Source: Solirubrobacter sp963736505
GTDB taxonomy: Bacteria; Actinomycetota; Thermoleophilia; Solirubrobacterales; Solirubrobacteraceae
Length of the DNA: 64,000 nt
Assembly (NCBI GenBank): GCA_963736505.1
Contig: CAVTOZ010000002.1
Span: 294,892 to 358,891, forward strand
Direction: 5' to 3'
Made by a program: the position numbers and the translations under genes
Notes under the pieces: model-generated
The model's input: only the letters and a program-made list of their open reading frames with translations
The model's database searches: none
Told to the model about the DNA's origin: nothing
Shown: in pieces, positions 43,674 to 53,700 of the stretch
Layout: every line of letters begins with the position of its first letter
Position numbering within the stretch: the stretch's first letter is position 1

Positions 43674-44261
43674 GTGCTGATCACGGTGGAGGGGCTCGAC
43701 GGGGCCGGCAAGAGCACGCTGGTCGCCGGACTGGCCGCTTCTCTGGACGCCATCGTCCTGCGCGAGCCCGGCGGCGTCGAGCTCTCGGAGCGGATCCGAG
43801 CGCTCGTGGCGGACCCGGCGCTGCACGTCGACGCGCGCGCCGAGGCGCTGCTGTTCGCGGCCGCGCGGGCGCAGCTGGTCGCCGAGCGGGTGCGGCCGTT
43901 GCTGGCGGCGGGCGCCGTCGTCCTGCTGGATCGCTTCGTCGACTCCTCGCTCGCGTACCAGGGCGGGGGCCGCGGGCTGGGCGTCGAGGCGGTGCGGGCG
44001 CTGAACGAGTTCGGCACCGGCGGTCTGGTGCCGGATCGCACCTTGCTCCTGCGGATCGACCCGGCGGCGGGGTTGGCACGGATCGCGGGGCGCTCGCAGG
44101 ATCGCCTGGAGTCGGCGGGGCTGGAGTTCTTCGCGGCGGTCGCGCGGGTCTACGACGCGCTGGCGGAGGCCGAGCCCGAGCGGTTCGTCGTCCTCGACGC
44201 GTCGCTGCCGCCGGGCGAGGTCCTCGAGGCCGCGCTGCGGGCTCTGCGTCCCGCGCGGTAA
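43674..44261 (+). CDS. tmk: thymidylate kinase
   Basis: GTG at 43674 (a conserved ITVEGLDGAGKST P-loop follows at once), 195 aa. The enzyme has the dTMP-binding DR(F/Y) motif in LLDRFVDSSLAYQGGGRGLG and the LID-like GRSQDRLESAG. It phosphorylates dTMP to dTDP. tmk and holB are commonly neighbours, but here they are head-to-head instead of in one direction. The last codons fall in a repeated 26-bp motif. Confidence 0.95.
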   Translation: MLITVEGLDGAGKSTLVAGLAASLDAIVLREPGGVELSERIRALVADPALHVDARAEALLFAAARAQLVAERVRPLLAAGAVVLLDRFVDSSLAYQGGGRGLGVEAVRALNEFGTGGLVPDRTLLLRIDPAAGLARIAGRSQDRLESAGLEFFAAVARVYDALAEAEPERFVVLDASLPPGEVLEAALRALRPAR

Positions 44262-44368
44262 CGAGGCGGGTCCGACCCGGCCGCTCGCCGGGCCGGAAAC
44301 TGCGCGGTAAGGAGGCGGGTTCGACCCCCGCGCGTCGAGTTTCCCACCGTATAGGTGGTCTTCTCGAC
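44253..44368. repeat. 26-bp duplicate and nested hairpins after tmk
   Basis: The 26 bases at 44253-44278, which include the tmk stop, recur at 44302-44327 with two changes (gcgcggtaacgaggcgggtc against gcgcggtaaggaggcgggtt). Between them lies a hairpin CCCGGC-CGCTC-GCCGGG (44276-44292), a likely tmk terminator. After the second copy come a T-arm-like GCGGG-TTCGACC-CCCGC and a longer stem-loop with arms GTCGAG (44334) and CTCGAC (44363) enclosing CCACC-GTATA-GGTGG. No complete tRNA can be folded. Confidence 0.6.
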
Positions 44369-44440
44369 TCGGCCCCGCCGCCGGCGCACTCGCCGCCCTC
44401 ACCCGCGCCGTTGACGTTCGCCGCGCGCCCGGCGCGCGGC

Positions 44441-45415
44441 TCAGTCGCCGTAGCCCGCGGGGTGCGCCTGGTGCCACTCCCACGCGTCGGCGATCATGGC
44501 CTCGAGCGAGCGCTGCGGCGCCCAGCCCAGCTCCGCCCGCGCGCGCTCTCCGCTCGCGACCAGCGCCGGGGGGTCCCCCGGGCGGCGTGCCTCCTCGCGC
44601 ACCTCGAACTCGCGCCCCGTGACGTGCCGCGCGGCGTCGATCACCTCGCGCACCGTGTACCCCGTGCCCGAGCCGAGGTTGAAGACGTCGTGGCGCCCGG
44701 GCACGGCCTTCTCGAGCGCGAGCAGGTGCGCGGCGGCGAGGTCGTCGACGTGGACGTAGTCGCGCAGGGCGGTGCCGTCGCGCGTGTCGTAATCGGTGCC
44801 GAGGATCGAGACGTGGTCGCGCGCGCCGGCGGCGGCGCGCAGCACGAGCGGGATCAGGTGCGTCTCGGGATCGTGGTCCTCGCCGAGCGCCCCGCTCGCG
44901 CCGCCGACGTTGAAGTAGCGCAGCGAGACGGCGGCCAACCCGTACGCGCGCGCCTCGTCGGCGAGCATCCGGTCGACGGTCAGCTTGGAGCCGCCGTACG
45001 CGTTGACCGGCGCCGTCGGCGTGTCCTCGGAGATCGGGACCTCGTCCGGCTCCCCGTACGTCGCGGCGGTCGAGGAGAAGACGATCCGCTTGACGTCCGC
45101 CGCGCGCATCGCGTCGAGCAGGTTGAGCGCTCCGACGACGTTGCCGCGGTAGTAGCGCTCCGGCGAGACGACGGACTCGCCGACCAGCGTCAGCGCCGCG
45201 AAGTGCAGCACGCCGTCGAAGCCGCCGGCCAGCACGGCGGCGGGCGCCGCGGGGTCCAGCAGGTCGGCCTGGACGAACTCGGCGCCGTCCGGCACGGCGG
45301 CGCGGTGGCCGCGGTAGAGCGAGTCCAGGACGGTCACATCGTCGCCCCGGCGCACGAGCTGCTGCGCCACGATCGAACCGATGTACCCCGCCCCGCCGGT
45401 GACGAGAAGCCGCAT
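44441..45415 (-). CDS. galE: UDP-glucose 4-epimerase
   Basis: A 324-residue short-chain dehydrogenase-type epimerase. The NAD loop is TGGAGYIGS at the start, FAALTLVGESVVSPERYY follows, and the catalytic pair is in SSTAATYGEP and the Tyr-Lys of NAYGGSKLTVDRM. RYFNVGGASGALGEDHDPET and LGTDYDTRDGTALRDYVHVD are typical GalE C-terminal motifs. It converts UDP-glucose and UDP-galactose for surface glycans, matching the glycosyltransferases at the window start only in theme. It stands alone, facing tmk. Confidence 0.95.
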   Translation of the reverse strand: MRLLVTGGAGYIGSIVAQQLVRRGDDVTVLDSLYRGHRAAVPDGAEFVQADLLDPAAPAAVLAGGFDGVLHFAALTLVGESVVSPERYYRGNVVGALNLLDAMRAADVKRIVFSSTAATYGEPDEVPISEDTPTAPVNAYGGSKLTVDRMLADEARAYGLAAVSLRYFNVGGASGALGEDHDPETHLIPLVLRAAAGARDHVSILGTDYDTRDGTALRDYVHVDDLAAAHLLALEKAVPGRHDVFNLGSGTGYTVREVIDAARHVTGREFEVREEARRPGDPPALVASGERARAELGWAPQRSLEAMIADAWEWHQAHPAGYGD

Positions 45416-45459
45416 GCGGGCGTGATCGTAGCGTCAGCCCGCGGGTAGACTGGGCTGGG

Positions 45460-46254
45460 ATGCGCATGCGCCCGATCACGGTCCTCGCGGCCGCGCTGGC
45501 GCTCCTGATCGCCGCTCCGGTCACCGCGCTGGCGCAGGATCCGACGCCGACGGCGACGGTCTCGGCGTCCAAGGCGAAGCGGCCGAAGGACGTCCAGAGC
45601 GTCTACGACGACTACAGCTCCGACAGCGTGATCGACGTGTGCGACCACACGCTCGCCACGCTGCAGAAGACGCTCGACACGATCGAGCCGTCGTTCGACC
45701 AGGACTACCCCGACTTCCGCGCGGCGGTCGAGGCGGGGATCGAGCGCCACAAGTCGGGCAAGTGCACCGGCGACGGCACCTCCGGCGCCGGCACGACCAC
45801 CACGCCCACGCCGACGCCCGCGACCACGCCGACCGCCACCCCGACGACCGGCTCCGGCAGCGGCGACTCCGGCGCCGAGTCCGGCACGCTCCCGCCCACC
45901 AAGGGCTCAGGCGGCGACGGCGGCGGCGCGGTCCCGCCCGAGGATCAGATCCCGCCGCAGTCCGGCGCCACGCCCGCCCCGACGGCCGCGCCGCCCGCCC
46001 CCGCCGCGGTCCCGCCGGCGGCGGCGCCCGCCGCCGCCACGCCGGTGCCGCAGGTCGTCGTCCATTCAGGCCACTACAGCCTCAGGATCCCGGTGATCCT
46101 GATCGCGATCGCCCTGCTCGGGCTCGCCGCGCTGGGTCTCTCCGCGCTGCTCGCGCGACGCAACCCGCGCGTCGCGCACGCGTGGCGCGAGGCGGCGTAC
46201 AGAACGCGCGGAACGTGGGCTGACTTCTCGGATTGGCTGCGCCTCGGTCGGTAG
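45460..46254 (+). CDS. secreted protein with Pro-rich stalk and C-terminal anchor
   Basis: A 264-residue protein with a signal peptide (MRMRPITVLAAALALLIAAP). The N-terminal domain (about 28-105) has VYDDYSSDSVIDVCDHTLAT and a second Cys in KSGKCTG, likely disulfide-linked. A Pro/Thr/Ala stalk follows (residues 110-205), then a membrane helix (RIPVILIAIALLGLAALGLS) and a short basic end. This is the pattern of a wall-displayed membrane protein. Function unknown. Confidence 0.72.
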   Translation: MRMRPITVLAAALALLIAAPVTALAQDPTPTATVSASKAKRPKDVQSVYDDYSSDSVIDVCDHTLATLQKTLDTIEPSFDQDYPDFRAAVEAGIERHKSGKCTGDGTSGAGTTTTPTPTPATTPTATPTTGSGSGDSGAESGTLPPTKGSGGDGGGAVPPEDQIPPQSGATPAPTAAPPAPAAVPPAAAPAAATPVPQVVVHSGHYSLRIPVILIAIALLGLAALGLSALLARRNPRVAHAWREAAYRTRGTWADFSDWLRLGR

Positions 46255-46398
46255 AATGTAGGCACGGGCCCACTCGGCGGCGAATCTCGGAATTTGCAGG
46301 GTCTTCGAGATCGTTCCGTCCGATCCACGAGGCATCATCCGCCGCCCGCAAGATTTGAGTTCCGTGCCGAGCCAGGCACCGGAAGGGAGTTGCCACCC
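46255..46398 (+). promoter_or_regulatory. structured leader upstream of the class II RNR gene
   Basis: A likely -10 box TAGAAT (46252-46257) overlaps the preceding stop codon. The 140-nt leader pairs over a long range (GGCACGG at 46261-46267 with CCGTGCC at 46362-46368) and has a GGCGGCG / CGCCGCC inner pair. AGCCAGG at 46370-46376 followed by CACCGG, and CCGCCCGCAAG at about 46342-46352, resemble pieces of the cobalamin riboswitch, but the arrangement is shorter than the standard motif, so riboswitch identity is unproven. Confidence 0.4.
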
Positions 46399-49284
46399 AT
46401 GGAGCAGACGACGCCGCAAACCACACTCACGCACGATCCCCGGGCGGGTGAGGCTTTGAGTGTGCGACGGCTGTTCACGCGGCCCGGCGTCCATCCGTTC
46501 GACGCCGTCGAGTGGGAGACCCGAACGGCCGCGGTCGGCTCGTTCAAGCAGGAGGACGTCGAGTTCCCGAAGTCGTGGTCGCAGAACGCGACGAACATCG
46601 TCGCCCAGAAGTACTTCCGCGGGCAGCTGGACTCGCCGACGCGCGAGCGCTCGGTCAAGCAGATGGTCGCCCGAGTGTCGGGGACGATCGCCGACTGGGG
46701 GCGTGAGCGCGGGTACTTCGCGTCCGTCGAGGACGGCGACACGTTCGAGGCGGAGCTGACCTACATCCTTCTGAACCAGCTGGCGGCGTTCAACTCGCCG
46801 GTGTGGTTCAACGTCGGGTTCGAGGAGAGCCCGCAGTGCTCGGCCTGCTTCATCCTCTCGGTCGAGGACACGATGGACTCGATCCTCGACTGGAACACGC
46901 GCGAGGGCCGGATCTTCCGCGGCGGTTCAGGGTCGGGCATCAACCTCTCCAACATCCGCGGGTCGATGGAGCCGCTGGCCAAGGGCGGCACCGCGTCCGG
47001 GCCGGTCTCCTTCATGCGCGGGGCGGACTCGTGGGCGGGCACGATCAAGTCGGGCGGCAAGACGCGCCGCGCGGCCAAGATGGTCGTGCTCGACGTCGAC
47101 CACCCCGACATCCGCGAGTTCATCTGGTGCAAGGCCAAGGAGGAGGACAAGGCCGCCGCGCTGCGCGACGCCGGGTTCGACATGTCGATCGACGGCGACG
47201 GCTTCCACTCGATCCAGTACCAGAACGCCAACAACAGCGTTCGCGTCACGGACGAGTTCATGCACGCCGTCGAGGACGACGCCGACTGGCACCTGATCGC
47301 CCGCACGACCGGCAAGCCGGTCGGCGAGCCGGTCAGCGCCCGCGCGCTGATGCGCGAGATCGCGGAGGCGGCCTGGCGCTGCGCCGACCCGGGCGTCCAG
47401 TACGACACGACGATCAACCAGTGGCACACGTCGCCGAACTCGGGCCGCATCAACGCGTCCAACCCGTGCTCGGAGTACATGCACGTCGACGACTCGGCGT
47501 GCAACCTGGCCTCGATCAACCTGATGAAGTTCCGCCGGCCCGACGGGACACTGGACGTCGATCGCTTCCAGCACACGGTCGACATCGTGCTGCTGGCGCA
47601 GGAGATCGTGGTCTCGCCGTCGAGCTACCCGACGAAGGAGATCGGCGACAACGCCCGCGCGTTCCGCCAGCTCGGGCTCGGCTACGCGAACCTCGGCGCG
47701 TACCTGATGGCCAACGGCTACGCGTACGACTCCGACGAGGGCCGCGGCACCGCCGCCGCCATCACGGCGCTGATGACCGGCCGCGCGTACGCGCAGTCGG
47801 CGCGCGTGGCGGGCTCGATGGGCCCGTACGACCGCTACGCGGAGAACCGCGAGGCGCACAACAACGTCATGCGGATGCACCGCGACGCGTCGTACGCGAT
47901 CCCGGACGCGGCGTGCCTTGACGAGGCGCTGCTCGGCGCCGCGCGCGACACCTGGAACGAGGCCGTGGCGCTCGGCGAGCTCTACGGCTACCGCAACGCG
48001 CAGGCGACCGTGCTCGCGCCGACGGGGACGATCTCGTTCCTGATGGACTGCGACACGACCGGCATCGAGCCCGACTTCTCGCTCGTGAAGTACAAGGAGC
48101 TCGTCGGCGGCGGCAACATGGTGATCGCCAACCGCACCGTGCCGATGGCGCTGCGGACGCTCGGCTACGACGAGTCCCAGGTCGCCCAGATCGAGTCCTA
48201 CGTCGCCGAGCACGGCACGATCGTCGGCGCCCCCGGCCTGGCCGCCGAGCACCTGTCGGTGTTCGACGTCGCGGTCGGCGAGCGGGCGATCTCGCACGCC
48301 GGCCACATCAAGATGATGGGCGCGGTCCAGCCGTTCCTGTCGGGCGCGATCTCCAAGACGGTCAACATGCCGCAGACCGCGTCGGTCGAGGACATCGCGG
48401 AGGCCTACATCGACGCCTGGCGGCTCGGCGTCAAGGCGCTGGCGATCTACCGCGACGGCTCCAAGACGGCGCAGGCGCTGCGCACGGACGCCCACAAGGG
48501 CGTCGACGAGAAGATCGCGGCCGCGCTCGAGGTCGGCGAGCCGCTGTTCACGCAGGCCGAGGTCGAGGAGCGGATCGAGGCGGCCGTCGCCGCGTCGGCC
48601 AAGAAGGTCGTCGCCCGCACCGGCGAGCCGGCCCGCAACCGGATGCCGCGCGAGCGCAAGTCGCTCACGCACAAGTTCTCGCTCGGCGGCCACGAGGGTT
48701 ACATCACGGCCGGCATGTACGAGGACGGGACGGTCGGGGAGATCTTCCTGACCGACATCGGCAAGGAGGGCTCGACCCTCCGCGGCATGATGAACTCGTT
48801 CGCGACCGCGATCTCGATCTCACTGCAGTACGGCGTGCCGCTCGAGACGCTGGTGCGCAAGTTCGCCTACATGCGCTTCGAGCCGGAAGGGATCACCACC
48901 AACCCGGAGATCCCGTTCGCGAAGTCGATGCCCGACTACATCATGCGCTGGCTCGCGTCGCGCTTCCTGGACGCCGACACGCAGGAGGAGCTCGGCATCC
49001 TCACGCCCGAGGTCCGCGCCCGCAAGATCGCCCAGGACACGCTGACGGGCGCGTCCGGCGGCTCGGCGGGCCCGACCAACGGCAACGGCGGCGCCAAGGT
49101 GGAGACCAAGCCCGCGGCCCCGCAGCCGCCGGCGGCGTCGCTGACCGACAGCCCGCCGGTCCTCCCGGCCCGCCTGATCGGACTGGACCTCGGCCCCGCC
49201 TGCAGCCAGTGCGGCGGCATGATGCAGCGCACGGGCTCGTGCTACACGTGCTCCAGCTGCGGCAACAACACCGGCTGCGGCTGA
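46399..49284 (+). CDS. nrdJ: adenosylcobalamin-dependent (class II) ribonucleotide reductase
   Basis: ATG at 46399 behind GGAAGGGAG; 961 aa. The radical-enzyme barrel is clear: NSPVWFNVGFEESPQCSACF, GGSGSGINLSNIRGSMEPLA, the NPCSEYMHVDDSACNLASIN finger loop, and APTGTISFLMDCDTTGIEPD. The C-terminus has the CSQCGGMMQRTGSCYTCSSC redox and zinc-type motif. It makes deoxyribonucleotides without oxygen, using B12. No nrdA/nrdB is in the window. A strong terminator follows. Confidence 0.96.
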   Translation: MEQTTPQTTLTHDPRAGEALSVRRLFTRPGVHPFDAVEWETRTAAVGSFKQEDVEFPKSWSQNATNIVAQKYFRGQLDSPTRERSVKQMVARVSGTIADWGRERGYFASVEDGDTFEAELTYILLNQLAAFNSPVWFNVGFEESPQCSACFILSVEDTMDSILDWNTREGRIFRGGSGSGINLSNIRGSMEPLAKGGTASGPVSFMRGADSWAGTIKSGGKTRRAAKMVVLDVDHPDIREFIWCKAKEEDKAAALRDAGFDMSIDGDGFHSIQYQNANNSVRVTDEFMHAVEDDADWHLIARTTGKPVGEPVSARALMREIAEAAWRCADPGVQYDTTINQWHTSPNSGRINASNPCSEYMHVDDSACNLASINLMKFRRPDGTLDVDRFQHTVDIVLLAQEIVVSPSSYPTKEIGDNARAFRQLGLGYANLGAYLMANGYAYDSDEGRGTAAAITALMTGRAYAQSARVAGSMGPYDRYAENREAHNNVMRMHRDASYAIPDAACLDEALLGAARDTWNEAVALGELYGYRNAQATVLAPTGTISFLMDCDTTGIEPDFSLVKYKELVGGGNMVIANRTVPMALRTLGYDESQVAQIESYVAEHGTIVGAPGLAAEHLSVFDVAVGERAISHAGHIKMMGAVQPFLSGAISKTVNMPQTASVEDIAEAYIDAWRLGVKALAIYRDGSKTAQALRTDAHKGVDEKIAAALEVGEPLFTQAEVEERIEAAVAASAKKVVARTGEPARNRMPRERKSLTHKFSLGGHEGYITAGMYEDGTVGEIFLTDIGKEGSTLRGMMNSFATAISISLQYGVPLETLVRKFAYMRFEPEGITTNPEIPFAKSMPDYIMRWLASRFLDADTQEELGILTPEVRARKIAQDTLTGASGGSAGPTNGNGGAKVETKPAAPQPPAASLTDSPPVLPARLIGLDLGPACSQCGGMMQRTGSCYTCSSCGNNTGCG

Positions 49285-49306
49285 TCCGAAGCGGCATAGA
49301 CGTGGT

Positions 49307-49334
49307 GCGGAGGGCCCCGGGAGGGGCCCTCCGC
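49307..49334 (+). terminator. intrinsic terminator after nrdJ
   Basis: A perfect 12-bp stem GCGGAGGGCCCC / GGGGCCCTCCGC with loop GGGA lies 23 bp past the nrdJ stop and is followed by a short T-containing run (TATTGG). Confidence 0.92.
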
Positions 49335-49347
49335 TATTGGTAGAGAG

Positions 49348-50589
49348 GTGCCGTTCCGCTCGTCCGCTCCCACGCCGCTGCGCACGCGCAACTACCGGCT
49401 CTACTTCGCCGGGCAGCTCATCTCGGTGCCGGGGACGTGGCTGCAGACGGTCGCGCAGGCGTGGCTGGTGCTCGAGCTCAGCTCGAGCGGGACCGCGCTC
49501 GGCGTGACCGTCGCGCTGCAGACGGTGCCGGTGCTCGTGCTCGGCGCGTGGACCGGGTCGGTGGCCGACGCGGTCGACAAGCGCAAGCTGCTGCTGGCGA
49601 CGCAGGCCTCGCAGTCGGCGCTCGCGCTGGCGCTCGGAATCCTCGCGCTGACCGGCGTGGCGGAGCTGTGGATGGTGTGGATCCTCGCGCTGGGGCTCGG
49701 CCTGGCGCGCGCGTTCGACACGCCCACCCGGCAGGCGTTCGTGTCCGAGCTCGTGACCGGCGACGCGCTGCCGCGCGCGATCGGGATCAACTCGACGGTC
49801 GTGTCCGCCGCGCGCATGATCGGCCCGGCGGCGGGCGGCGCGATCATCGCCGCCTTCGGCGTCGGCGCGTGCTTCCTGATCAACGCCGCGTCGTTCATGG
49901 GACCGCTGTGCGGGCTGCTGGCGATGGACGCGAGCAAGCTCTACCGCCCCGACGTGCGCGCCGCGCGCACGCCCCACGCCGTGCGCGCCGGGCTGCGCTA
50001 CGTGCAGGGCCGGCGCGACCTGCTCGTGCCGCTGCTGATGATGGCGCTCGTCGGCACGCTGGCGTACGAGTTCCAGGTCACGATCCCGCTGATGGCGCAC
50101 TCCGAGTTCCACCTCGGCGCGACGGGCTTCGGACTGCTGTACGCGGCGATGGGCGCGGGAGCGGTCGTGTCCGGCGTGACGCTGGCGGGGAAGGTCCCCG
50201 GGCGCGTGCGGACGCTGGCGATCGCCGCCGCGGCGTTCGCCGTCACGCTCGGCGCCGCGGCCGCGGCGCCCGGCCCGGTGACGGCGGCGATCTGCCTCGC
50301 GTTCGCCGGCGCGGCGAGCGTCGTCTACTCCTCCTCGACCAACGCGACGCTCCAGATCCGCGCCGACCCGGCGATGCGCGGGCGCGTCGTCGCGCTCTAC
50401 ATCATCGCGTTCATGGGCTCGACCGCGATCGGCGGGCCGCTCGTCGGCGTGGTGGGCCAGCTGCTCGGCGCGCGCGCGTCGCTGGCGGTCGGCGCGCTGG
50501 GCTGCGTCGCCGCCGTGGTGCTCGCAGTCGCTCTCGGGCATCCGCGCACGCGCGCCGAGGCGCGCGCCGCCGCCGCCGTGGCGCGCTGA
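49348..50589 (+). CDS. MFS transporter (EntS/MFS_3 type)
   Basis: GTG at 49348; 413 aa with about twelve hydrophobic segments. The start LRTRNYRLYFAGQLISVPGT with the LQTVAQAWLVLELSSSGTAL run is the MFS_3 (enterobactin exporter-like) signature, and the loop DAVDKRKLLLATQ carries the conserved D-x-x-x-R/K pattern between helices 2 and 3. The likely role is export of small molecules or drugs. It follows the nrdJ terminator, so it is transcribed separately. Confidence 0.92.
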   Translation: MPFRSSAPTPLRTRNYRLYFAGQLISVPGTWLQTVAQAWLVLELSSSGTALGVTVALQTVPVLVLGAWTGSVADAVDKRKLLLATQASQSALALALGILALTGVAELWMVWILALGLGLARAFDTPTRQAFVSELVTGDALPRAIGINSTVVSAARMIGPAAGGAIIAAFGVGACFLINAASFMGPLCGLLAMDASKLYRPDVRAARTPHAVRAGLRYVQGRRDLLVPLLMMALVGTLAYEFQVTIPLMAHSEFHLGATGFGLLYAAMGAGAVVSGVTLAGKVPGRVRTLAIAAAAFAVTLGAAAAAPGPVTAAICLAFAGAASVVYSSSTNATLQIRADPAMRGRVVALYIIAFMGSTAIGGPLVGVVGQLLGARASLAVGALGCVAAVVLAVALGHPRTRAEARAAAAVAR

Positions 50590-50616
50590 CCAGCGTCGCC
50601 TCCCGCACACCGTCTC

Positions 50617-50718
50617 TTGACAGCCGCGCGGGAAGAGCGTAAACCGGAGCGGGTCGGGCGTGACAACGTTGTCAGGCAAGGGCGTCCGGCAGGCCTGAAA
50701 GGCAGGCTCCAGCCTGCC
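50617..50718 (+). promoter_or_regulatory. promoter and LacI-type operator of the GH92 gene
   Basis: TTGACA at 50617-50622 and TAAACC at 50640-50645 are 17 bp apart, a good -35 and weak -10. About 15 bp on, TGACAACGTTGTCA at 50661-50674 is a perfect 14-bp palindrome of the LacI-family type and sits where a bound repressor would block transcription. A hairpin GGCAGGCT-CC-AGCCTGCC follows at 50701-50718. The regulator is not in the window. Confidence 0.75.
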
Positions 50719-50758
50719 GTGAGCGCGCTTCGACAGCGCGACAGGGAGGAGATTTCAA

Positions 50759-53700
50759 ATGACAGGGAAGCTCCGCGGGATCGTGTCGTTCGCGGCGATC
50801 GCCTTGGTCGCGGCCGCCCCGGCGGCGGCACACGCCTCGCCCGCGTCGCTCGTGAACCCGATCATCGGCACGTCCGGCGCCGTCGACACGTTCCCGGGGC
50901 CGGACATGCCCTTCGGCATGATCCAGTTCAGCCCCGACACGTCGCCCGCGCGCCCCGCCGGCGGCGGCTACGAGTACCAGGCGAGCCAGATCCGCGGCTT
51001 CAGCCTCACCCACATCAGCGGGCCGGGCTGCGGCGCCTACGGCGACGTCCCGATCCTCCCGACCGTCGGCGCGCTGCCGGCCGACGCGAGCAACGCGACG
51101 CAGCCGTTCAGCCACACCGGCGAGACCGCCGCGGCGGGCTACTACAAGGTCACCACCGGCACCGGCGCCGCCGCCGTGACGACCGAGCTGACCGACGCCA
51201 TGCGCGCCGGCGTGGCGCGCTTCACGTTCCCGGCGTCGGCGCAGTCGAACCTGCTCTTCAAGCTCGCCGGAACCGCCTCGCAGGTCGACGGGACGAGCGC
51301 GGCCATCGTCGGCGACGACCGGCTGACCGGCTCGGTCACCGCCGGCCACTTCTGCGGCGCCGGCGACCAGCGCGACTACACGCTGCACTTCGACATCCGC
51401 TTCGACCAGCCGTTCACCGCGCACAGCACGTGGGCCGGCGGGCCGAACGGCGATCCGGGCGGCGTCGCGCTCACGTTCGACACGACCTCGCACAAGACGC
51501 TGACGGCGAAGGTCGGCATCTCCTTCACGCGCGCGGCCAACGCCTCCAACAACCTCGCCCGCGAGGTCAAGGGCTTCGACTTCGACGGCGTGCGGGCGGC
51601 CAACGTGGCGGCCTGGAACGCGCTGCTCGGCAAGGTCGACGTCGGCGGCGGCACGCAGGACCAGCAGGTCCAGTTCTACACCGCGCTCTACCACTCGCTG
51701 CTGCACCCGAACGTGTTCAGCGATCAGAACGGCCAGTACACGGGCATGGACGGCAAGGTCCACACGGCGCCCGCCGGCCACGACGAGTACGCCAACTACT
51801 CCGGCTGGGACATCTACCGCAGCCAGGTGCAGCTGTCGGCCCTGCTCGCCCCGCATGAGACGAGCGACTCGATCCGCTCGATGCTCGACGACTACGACCA
51901 GGGCGGGATGCTGCCCAAGTGGGCGCAGGCCAACGGCGAGAGCTACGTGATGGTCGGCGACCCGGCCGACGCGATCATCGCCGACGCCTACGCGTTCGGC
52001 GCGCGCGACTTCAACGCCGCCAAGGCGCTGAAGGCGATGGTCGCCGAGGCGACCAAGCCGAGCAACATCCGCCCCGGCGAGGCGACGCTCGACAAGGACG
52101 GCTACCTGCCGTTCGACGCGAGCTACGGCTGCTGCAACTTCTATGGGCCGGTGTCGACGCAGCTCGAGTACGACACGGCCGACTACGCGATCGCGTCGCT
52201 CGCGCAGTCGCTGAACGACTCCGCCACCTACGCGCGCTTCGCCACGCGCGCCCAGAGCTGGCAGAACACGTTCAACCCGGACACGGGCTACGTCCAGGCG
52301 CGCCAGGCCGACGGCGCGTGGGTCCCCGGGTTCACGCCGTCCACGAGCGACGGCATGGTCGAGGGCACCTCGGCGCAGTACACGCCGATGGTCCCGTTCA
52401 ACCTCGCCGGGCTGATCGCGGCGCGCGGCGGCGACGACGCGTGGGAGCGGTTCCTCGACAGCCTGTTCACGAGCATCGACCACCCGACGGCGACCAACGC
52501 CGACCTCTCCAACGAGCCGAGCGTCGAGATCCCGTGGGAGTACAACTACGTCGGCGCGCCGTGGAAGACGCAGAAGACCGTGCGCGAGGCGCAGCAGAAG
52601 CTGTACTTCAACGCGCCGGTCGGGCAGTTCGGCAACGACGACCTCGGCGCCATGAGCTCGTGGTACGTGTGGTCGAACCTCGGCCTGTATCCCGAGACGC
52701 CGGGCACCGACACGCTGGTCATCGGCTCGCCCGTCTTCACCCATGCCGCGCTGCACCTGGGCAACGGCAAGGACATCACGATCGACGCGCCGCAGGCGGC
52801 GCCGAACGCGCCGTACGTGCAGTCGCTCAAGCTCGGTAAGCGCGCCTACGACAAGACGTACCTGACGGGCGACCAGTACCTCAATGGCGCCGCGCTCGCG
52901 TTCACACTCGGCAAGACGCCGAACAAGGCGTGGGGCACGGGCGCCAAGGCGGCACCTCCTTCGGACACGACCGGCCAGGCGCCGGCCATCGCCACGCTCC
53001 CGGACGCGTCGGTCACCGTCGCGCCCGGCGGCAAGGGCACGGTCACGCTGACGGCCCGCAACGTCACCGGCAAGCCGCTGACGATCACGGCCGACCCGTC
53101 GCCGCCGGCCGGGATCACGATCACGCCGGATCCGGCCTCGCTCGGGCTCGCGCCCGGCGGCAAGGCGAAGCTGACGCTGACCGTGAAGGCCGCAGCCGGC
53201 ATGAAGCAGACGTTCTACCGCGTGCCGATCGCACTGTCGGCGAGCCACGGTCAGACGCTGCCGACGCTGTCGCTCACCGTGCTGGTCGCCGACGAGGACA
53301 GCCTGCTGCGCTTCATGGACAACCGCGGGATCTCGTCCGACGACGACCCCACGGCGGCCCAGTTCGACAGCTCCGGCTACAGCTACTCCGAGCAGGCGCT
53401 GGCCGCCGCCGGCTTCACCGCCGGCTCGACGGTGACCGTCGACGGCACGAAGTTCGCGTGGCCGGCCTCACCTCCCGGCTTCCCCGACAACGTCGTCGCC
53501 GCCGGGCAGACGATCCCCGTCACGCCGGTCGCCGGCGCCGCGCGGATCGCGTTCCTGGGCGCCGCCACCAACGGGCCCAGCCAGGGCGCGGTGACGCTCA
53601 ACTACAGCGACGGGACGAGCGCGCGGTTCGAGCTCGGCCTGTCCGACTGGACGCTCGGCGCCAACCACGCCGACCCGTCGTTCGGCAACGACAAGGCGGC

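Noticed and set aside
44262..44345. Possible tRNA-Sec next to the selenoenzyme locus
   Set aside because: There is a good T-arm but no TCA anticodon loop, no matching acceptor and no D-arm. It cannot be folded as tRNA-Sec.
42558..45572. 1,004-codon minus frame through holB
   Set aside because: Only the part from the GTG at 43655 matches HolB; the rest runs antisense to tmk and out of frame with galE.
46255..46398. A standard cobalamin riboswitch
   Set aside because: Only two short pieces resemble the consensus, the length is too short and several conserved segments are missing. It is kept only as a structured leader.
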